This document shows, piece by piece, positions 6,440-10,093 of a DNA stretch of 10,093 nt. The notes below the pieces were generated by a model that saw nothing but the letters and a program-made list of their open reading frames with translations, had not been told where the DNA came from and searched no databases. The position numbers and the translations under genes are program-made. How positions within the stretch are numbered: the stretch's first letter is position 1; every line of letters starts with the position of its first letter. The stretch is from Flavobacteriaceae bacterium. Lineage in GTDB: Bacteria; Bacteroidota; Bacteroidia; Flavobacteriales; Flavobacteriaceae. The DNA lies in contig PAYI01000047.1 of NCBI GenBank assembly GCA_002714815.1, forward strand, positions 54,311-64,403. Direction: 5' to 3'.

Positions 6440-8644
6440 CTAAATATTAATCCAGTACGTTATTTTTAAATTTATGGTTCTGAAATTAGGTATAAAATCG
6501 CTATCAAAATAATTTGAATTATCAGTGTAAACCAAGAATAAATCTGACAAAGGAGCAAAGCGCCATTGAAATCTAGAATTAATACCTAATGAATCTGAAA
6601 AGTTACTGTATTGAATAAATGTAGCCCAGAAAATGTTTTTACTAAAGGTAAAATCTACTCTAGGACTAATTAAAAAAAGATTTACAGAGTATTGAGGGCT
6701 GGGCAAATCAATTTTATCATAACTGAATTTTAGGCTTGCTTGCATCAGCTTATCAACACGAAAATTAAAATTATTACTTAATGAATATTTTTCACCATTA
6801 AAATATCCACCAATATTAATTTTTGAATTAAATCTAAACTTTCTTCTGTTAGTTGAGCCATACTCAATTTCAAACTGACGAGTATCATATTCTCCACTTA
6901 TTATTGGAGTATTTTCATTGGCTCCAGTTGGATCAAAATCATTTTCTAAATAAATATAGTTGTTTGTAAAAACCAGATCAATTCCAGACATGTTTTTGAA
7001 ATTAAAAGAAAGGTTTCCACTTAACCTTAAGTCTGTAACAAGATTATTAATATGAGGTTTATCGACGTAATAGACTTCAGGTCCGATTTGAATACTTTGA
7101 ATTGATTCTGATTTTGGAAAAAATACCCTATCGTATTTTGTGTAATTTTTTTTAAAACCTGTCCTTCTAGAAAAACCTAAGTCACTTATGAAATTTGGAG
7201 TTGTTCTTGTAAAAACAGTTCTTAATCTATTTTTTCTATCATTGTAATTTAGTCTTAAACCTGTTGAAAGACCCTCTTTATTTTCAGATGGAGAAAATGT
7301 ATTGTAAAAGAAAACCTTGCCTCTAATTTTATCATTTTTTGATATAAAGTTGTAATCTAAACCTAATAAACGATTATATCTTTCTTGTTCAGATTCAAAA
7401 TTATTTTCACCTGTTTTTTGTCTATTTACAAGCAAAAATTTCAAATTTGATTTACTAAATATGTTTTGTTGAAATGAAAGTACAGTATTGTTATTGGACG
7501 GAATTAAATTAACCTCGTCTCTAGCGGTTTGCATGTTTAATAAACCTACCCTTAGCCGATTTGTGAGTTTTCCACTTAATCTTACTCCGGCACGAATCTT
7601 ATTTTGAATAGTATTACCATTTAAATCTTTTGCTACCCCAATTCTCCTTGTAAAAAAAGGTTGATTTTCATAGAAATCACCAAAACCACTAAAAAGGTCA
7701 TTGTTTTGAATAAAAAATTGCCTTTTCTCTGGTAGAGCAACTGCAAATCTTGTAAGGTTGATGATTTGATCATCAACTTCAATTTGTGAAAAATCTGGGT
7801 TGGCTGTAAAATCTAGATTTAAACCAGTCCCAATAATAATTCTTCCATCACCTCCATATTCTAAATTATTTACTCGTTCATCAATATCAAATTTTTTTGA
7901 TTTCAATAAATTGATGTATGGAATTACTATAATTGGGGTTTTTGATTTACCTAAGGGTTTTTCAAATACAAGGGGTTTTGTATATGAAAGGTTAATAAAA
8001 GATTGTTCTTGAGGGACTTTAAATAATGTAGAGAATTCATTTTCAATAATTCTTCTTCTTGATACATTATAACTCCAAAACTTACTATTATTAGCAAATC
8101 TAATAGAGCTGAATGGTATTCTCATCTCAGCAGTATAAAAATTTTCATATATCTGAGTTTCTAAATCAAATTTTGCATCCCAATCCCAATTCGAATCTTG
8201 TCCTAATGTTCTTCCACCATTAAATAAAATTTCATCTTTTTTTACTCCAACAGAATTTCCTCCAAAAGCATATCCATTTGTTAAATCATTAAATGTGTCT
8301 AAGGTAAAAAGAAAAAAATCTGAGAAACGTCCCATGTCTCTTCTAAGACTAGAAATAATACTTTCATTTTTTTTCTCGTAACATTTTATAAACGCATAAA
8401 TATTATTTGAGTCATACAAAAATTTTATCTCGGTTTGTTTCAGAGCTTTAATTGAATCAGTTGGAAACCACTGCCAAAAGCCTGATTTAATTTCAGCATC
8501 AGCCCAATCAGCCTCATTATCAATGCCATCAATTTTTATTTTTTGATTTGTGAATTTTACATAAGTAGAATCAACTTTATCTTGGGCAATAATTAAATTT
8601 AAATTTATGAATACACATAAAAGAATAATAATTTTATTTGACAT
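6440..8644 (-). CDS. CBM9-like / DUF5916 outer-membrane protein
   Basis: A 734-residue exported protein starting at an ATG (8642-8644). The signal peptide covers residues 1-20 (L-I-I-A, then Q21). Residues about 30-220 form a carbohydrate-binding-module-9-like domain, opening with I-K-I-D-G-I-D-N-E-A-D-W and including Y-A-F-I-K and the R-I-P-F-S-S-I-R-F strand. The DUF5916 hallmarks follow: L-D-F-T-A-N-P-D-F-S-Q-I-E-V-D (277-291), L-P-E-K-R-Q-F-F (304-311) and F-F-T-R-R-I-G (330-336). The remaining 400 residues alternate polar and aromatic residues as in an outer-membrane beta-barrel, with W-R-F-A-P-L-S-D-L-F-L-V-Y near the C-terminus. Length is typical for the family. Its biochemical role is not established; it is often described as a surface sugar-binding or secretion-linked protein. 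The start is 71 bp after the stop of the four-helix protein upstream, without a visible terminator, so read-through from that gene is possible. Confidence 0.93.
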   Translation of the reverse strand: MSNKIIILLCVFINLNLIIAQDKVDSTYVKFTNQKIKIDGIDNEADWADAEIKSGFWQWFPTDSIKALKQTEIKFLYDSNNIYAFIKCYEKKNESIISSLRRDMGRFSDFFLFTLDTFNDLTNGYAFGGNSVGVKKDEILFNGGRTLGQDSNWDWDAKFDLETQIYENFYTAEMRIPFSSIRFANNSKFWSYNVSRRRIIENEFSTLFKVPQEQSFINLSYTKPLVFEKPLGKSKTPIIVIPYINLLKSKKFDIDERVNNLEYGGDGRIIIGTGLNLDFTANPDFSQIEVDDQIINLTRFAVALPEKRQFFIQNNDLFSGFGDFYENQPFFTRRIGVAKDLNGNTIQNKIRAGVRLSGKLTNRLRVGLLNMQTARDEVNLIPSNNNTVLSFQQNIFSKSNLKFLLVNRQKTGENNFESEQERYNRLLGLDYNFISKNDKIRGKVFFYNTFSPSENKEGLSTGLRLNYNDRKNRLRTVFTRTTPNFISDLGFSRRTGFKKNYTKYDRVFFPKSESIQSIQIGPEVYYVDKPHINNLVTDLRLSGNLSFNFKNMSGIDLVFTNNYIYLENDFDPTGANENTPIISGEYDTRQFEIEYGSTNRRKFRFNSKINIGGYFNGEKYSLSNNFNFRVDKLMQASLKFSYDKIDLPSPQYSVNLFLISPRVDFTFSKNIFWATFIQYSNFSDSLGINSRFQWRFAPLSDLFLVYTDNSNYFDSDFIPNFRTINLKITYWINI

Positions 8645-8715
8645 AAATAATTATTATTTACCTAACAGATAAAAAAATCATAGATAAAATTGTGATAAAA
8701 TTCGTAATTTATTCT

Positions 8716-9120
8716 TTACCCAAATTTTCCAAGAGACCAACCTATTATTGAGCCTTGAAAAGCTCCAATAAGTGAAGATATAAAGATGTCAGTTAGAACA
8801 AATTGAATTGAAACTATGTTAGTTAATGCCATAAATTGAAAACCAAAGAATGTAAAAGTTAAAGCTCCATACCAAACTCCAGTCATTGCTCCATTTTTCA
8901 AATTATTTATTCCCATCTTATCAAAACTGATTATCCATAGAATGAATAGAGCTATCCCACTAATTAAAATAAAAACAGGATCGGGAATTTCATTTACAAC
9001 ACCAGGAAAAAGTTTACTTAATTCAGCTTGTTCTGGACCATAAAAAAGAATGCCCGGTATGGCACTAATTAGTCCAGTAGCAATAAATCCAATAAAAAAT
9101 GTAATAATATATTTTTTCAT
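8716..9120 (-). CDS. small four-helix membrane protein A
   Basis: A 134-residue integral membrane protein with an ATG at 9118-9120. Four hydrophobic segments are visible at about 3-28, 48-66, 78-100 and 105-131. They are separated by a short acidic loop (G-P-E-Q-A-E-L, then E-I-P-D-P) and a basic loop (D-K-M-G-I-N-N-L-K-N-G). The second half carries regularly spaced glycines (G-A-M-T-G-V-W-Y-G, then L-I-G-A-F-Q-G-S-I-I-G) that suggest tight helix packing. The layout recalls DUF1761-like small membrane proteins, but I cannot assign a family. No catalytic motif is visible. A strong terminator lies about 46 bp upstream, so it needs its own promoter, which I cannot identify. The start-proximal sequence TGAATTAAAATG is identical to that of membrane protein B. 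Confidence 0.82.
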   Translation of the reverse strand: MKKYIITFFIGFIATGLISAIPGILFYGPEQAELSKLFPGVVNEIPDPVFILISGIALFILWIISFDKMGINNLKNGAMTGVWYGALTFTFFGFQFMALTNIVSIQFVLTDIFISSLIGAFQGSIIGWSLGKFG

Positions 9121-9149
9121 TTTAATTCAATTATGGTTAGATGTGTTCG

Positions 9150-9193
9150 CTAATCTACAAAAAAAACCCCTTGATTAAAAGGGGGGAGATTAG
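9150..9193 (-). terminator. intrinsic terminator after membrane protein B, with outer inverted repeat
   Basis: On the minus strand CCCCTT (9184-9179) pairs with AAGGGG (9172-9167) around a 6-base loop and is followed directly by eight T (9166-9159), a textbook intrinsic terminator. It starts about 30 bases after the stop of gene B. An outer perfect 7-bp repeat, CTAATCT (9193-9187) and AGATTAG (9156-9150), flanks both hairpin and U tract. Termination is strongly supported; a role for the outer arms is not. Confidence 0.85.
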
Positions 9194-9214
9194 TAATAAA
9201 AAACAGCTTAAGTT

Positions 9215-9574
9215 TTAGGTTTCATTCCAATTTAATAACCCAGTTAAAATTGGGAGTGACCATGCTACCAAAGGGAATATAGCCTCGGGGAATACAGCTA
9301 CAGGAACTCCCATAATCTTCAATTTCATTAACGCTCCAATAACAAAAAACAATATTACAGGTGAACAAATTACTACTGATAGCCTAGCTTGATTTTGCCC
9401 CTTTGTAATAAATGCAGCATATAGTATATAAACAGTTAAACATAAAAAGAGAAGAATTATTGCAAGATTTTCAGTGCCTCCACCCATTGTAATATATGGG
9501 ATTATTACACCTGGACCTGTATGAAGTAAAGCAAGTATTATGAGCCATATTTTAGGTTTTTTTAAAGTATTCAT
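9215..9574 (-). CDS. small four-helix membrane protein B
   Basis: A 119-residue integral membrane protein starting at an ATG (9572-9574). It begins M-N-T-L-K-K-P-K, then has four hydrophobic stretches at about 9-29, 36-54, 63-83 and 89-112. The first contains L-L-H-T-G-P-G; the loop after helix 1 is M-G-G-G-T-E-N; the loop after helix 2 (T-K-G-Q-N-Q-A-R) is basic; and E97 in V-F-P-E-A-I-F-P lies within helix 4. It ends N-W-N-E-T. No family is recognised and no catalytic motif is evident. It is not an obvious paralogue of protein A despite similar size, topology and control sequences. It is bracketed by two intrinsic terminators, so it looks monocistronic. Only 28 bases separate the GTAG that ends the upstream terminator from its ATG; these include TATAATATT, but no convincing Bacteroidetes promoter. 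Confidence 0.82.
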   Translation of the reverse strand: MNTLKKPKIWLIILALLHTGPGVIIPYITMGGGTENLAIILLFLCLTVYILYAAFITKGQNQARLSVVICSPVILFFVIGALMKLKIMGVPVAVFPEAIFPLVAWSLPILTGLLNWNET

Positions 9575-9602
9575 TTTAATTCATTTAATATTATACCTAA
9601 AA

Positions 9603-9630
9603 CTACAAAAAAAACCCTCGATTAGAAGGG
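9603..9630 (-). terminator. intrinsic terminator after the DUF2891 gene
   Basis: On the minus strand CCCTT (9630-9626) pairs with GAGGG (9619-9615), counting one T-G wobble, around a 6-base loop. Eight T follow (9614-9607), then GTAG. It starts 28 bases after the DUF2891 stop. Its layout, loop (CTAATC), U-tract length and GTAG tail match the terminator after gene B. Confidence 0.8.
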
Positions 9631-9658
9631 AGGATAAATTTGTAATTAATATAATACA

Positions 9659-10093
9659 CTATTTCGAGAAGTTGTATATAGCGAATGTTGCAAGCCAATG
9701 TTCACCACCATAACCACTATCAAACATAATACTATATCCTTTCTCAGAATGTTTTTTAGCAATTGATTGTAATACATTTTTATCCTCTCTACTATTTAGT
9801 TTAGCTGCAATTTCTTTTAAAGTCCAAGCTCTATGAAACATTAATCCAATTAAGTGACCAATCCCGGGATCAGTAGGATCTATAACCTCAGGGGGGTTAA
9901 TTATATTATTAAATTTTGTCTTTTCAAATGTGGGAAAAAAATTGTAAAGCCACTTGTTAAATTGAGTATTATCAAGAACCATTGCCATTAGTCCTGCCTC
10001 AGCCAAACATGGAGAAATAAAATCTGTCCCCGATGGCTCATAATTTGTAGGGCAATTAGTATCTCCAAAAAAGTTTTTTATACTGTATTCCTT
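9659..10093 (-). CDS. DUF2891 family protein, C-terminal part (truncated by window edge)
   Basis: The frame is open from the right edge to TAG at 9659, giving 144 C-terminal residues. A TTG at 10006 is in frame, but the 29 upstream codons are clearly coding (E-P-S-G-T-D-F-I-S-P-C), so the gene continues beyond the window. I recognise DUF2891 from the ordered motifs. These are G-T-D-F-I-S-P-C-L-A-E-A-G-L-M (residues 22-36), F-N-K-W-L-Y-N-F-F-P, D-P-T-D-P-G-I-G-H-L-I-G-L, H-R-A-W-T-L-K-E-I-A and, near the end, S-G-Y-G-G-E-H-W-L-A-T-F-A-I-Y. Full-length relatives are a little over 300 residues as I recall, so about 40 percent is visible. The conserved acidic, His and Trp residues suggest a catalytic or sugar-binding pocket in a helical fold, but the function is unknown. 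A strong terminator follows, so it is not co-transcribed with gene B. Assignment is from memory of the motifs. Confidence 0.83.
   Translation of the reverse strand, partial: KEYSIKNFFGDTNCPTNYEPSGTDFISPCLAEAGLMAMVLDNTQFNKWLYNFFPTFEKTKFNNIINPPEVIDPTDPGIGHLIGLMFHRAWTLKEIAAKLNSREDKNVLQSIAKKHSEKGYSIMFDSGYGGEHWLATFAIYNFSK

Noticed and set aside
8716..9574. Membrane proteins A and B as tandem paralogues
   Set aside because: They share size, helix count and flanking control sequence, but I see no convincing residue-by-residue similarity between the proteins.
10004..10006. TTG as the start of a complete 115-residue protein
   Set aside because: Upstream codons to the window edge stay open and contain conserved DUF2891 residues, so the gene is truncated, not short.
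1..10093. CRISPR arrays, tRNA or rRNA genes, insertion sequences, att sites, toxin-antitoxin pairs
   Set aside because: No spaced identical repeats of suitable length, cloverleaf-like sequence, transposase or integrase motifs, or paired small toxin-like genes were seen on either strand.

Overview
The window looks like a piece of chromosome from a marine-type member of the Bacteroidota, most likely Flavobacteriia. This is inferred from the very AT-rich sequence, intergenic runs made almost wholly of A and T, weak or absent Shine-Dalgarno sequences, a CBM9/DUF5916 outer-membrane protein typical of that phylum, and the gene mix (secreted sulfatase, phytanoyl-CoA-dioxygenase-like enzyme, PQQ/cytochrome lipoprotein). 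There are no tRNA or rRNA genes, CRISPR arrays, insertion sequences or phage genes. It reads as ordinary, gene-dense flavobacterial sequence, not a mobile island.

Left part (1-1310): the C-terminal tail of a forward gene cut by the window edge, a secreted protein of unknown function on the minus strand, and a doubtful 66-residue ORF. Middle left (1311-3493): an S1-type sulfatase with an intact C-S-P-T-R maturation motif, facing tail to tail (2 bp apart) a PhyH-family Fe(II)/2-oxoglutarate oxygenase. A 481-bp non-coding gap (3494-3974) separates the divergent PhyH and PQQ-dehydrogenase genes. It holds short phased repeats and an imperfect hairpin just before the dehydrogenase start. Middle (3975-6411): a 726-residue PQQ-dependent dehydrogenase with a c-type cytochrome domain inserted in the propeller sequence, followed 13 bp later by an 80-residue lipoprotein. 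Right part, all minus strand (6440-10093): a CBM9-DUF5916 protein, two small four-helix membrane proteins, and the C-terminal 144 residues of a DUF2891 protein running off the right edge. Two closely similar intrinsic terminators separate the last three genes.

Functional picture (inference): most recognisable products are exported or envelope-bound and act on organic matter. The sulfatase removes sulfate esters, the PQQ enzyme oxidises a sugar or alcohol in the periplasm and passes electrons to its own haem, and the DUF5916 protein probably sits in the outer membrane. No PQQ biosynthesis genes, SusC/SusD pair or glycoside hydrolase is visible, so cofactor source and substrates cannot be read from this window. 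I see no convincing new multi-gene system. The best leads are the dehydrogenase-lipoprotein pair with its repeat-rich leader, and the twin terminator modules on the right.
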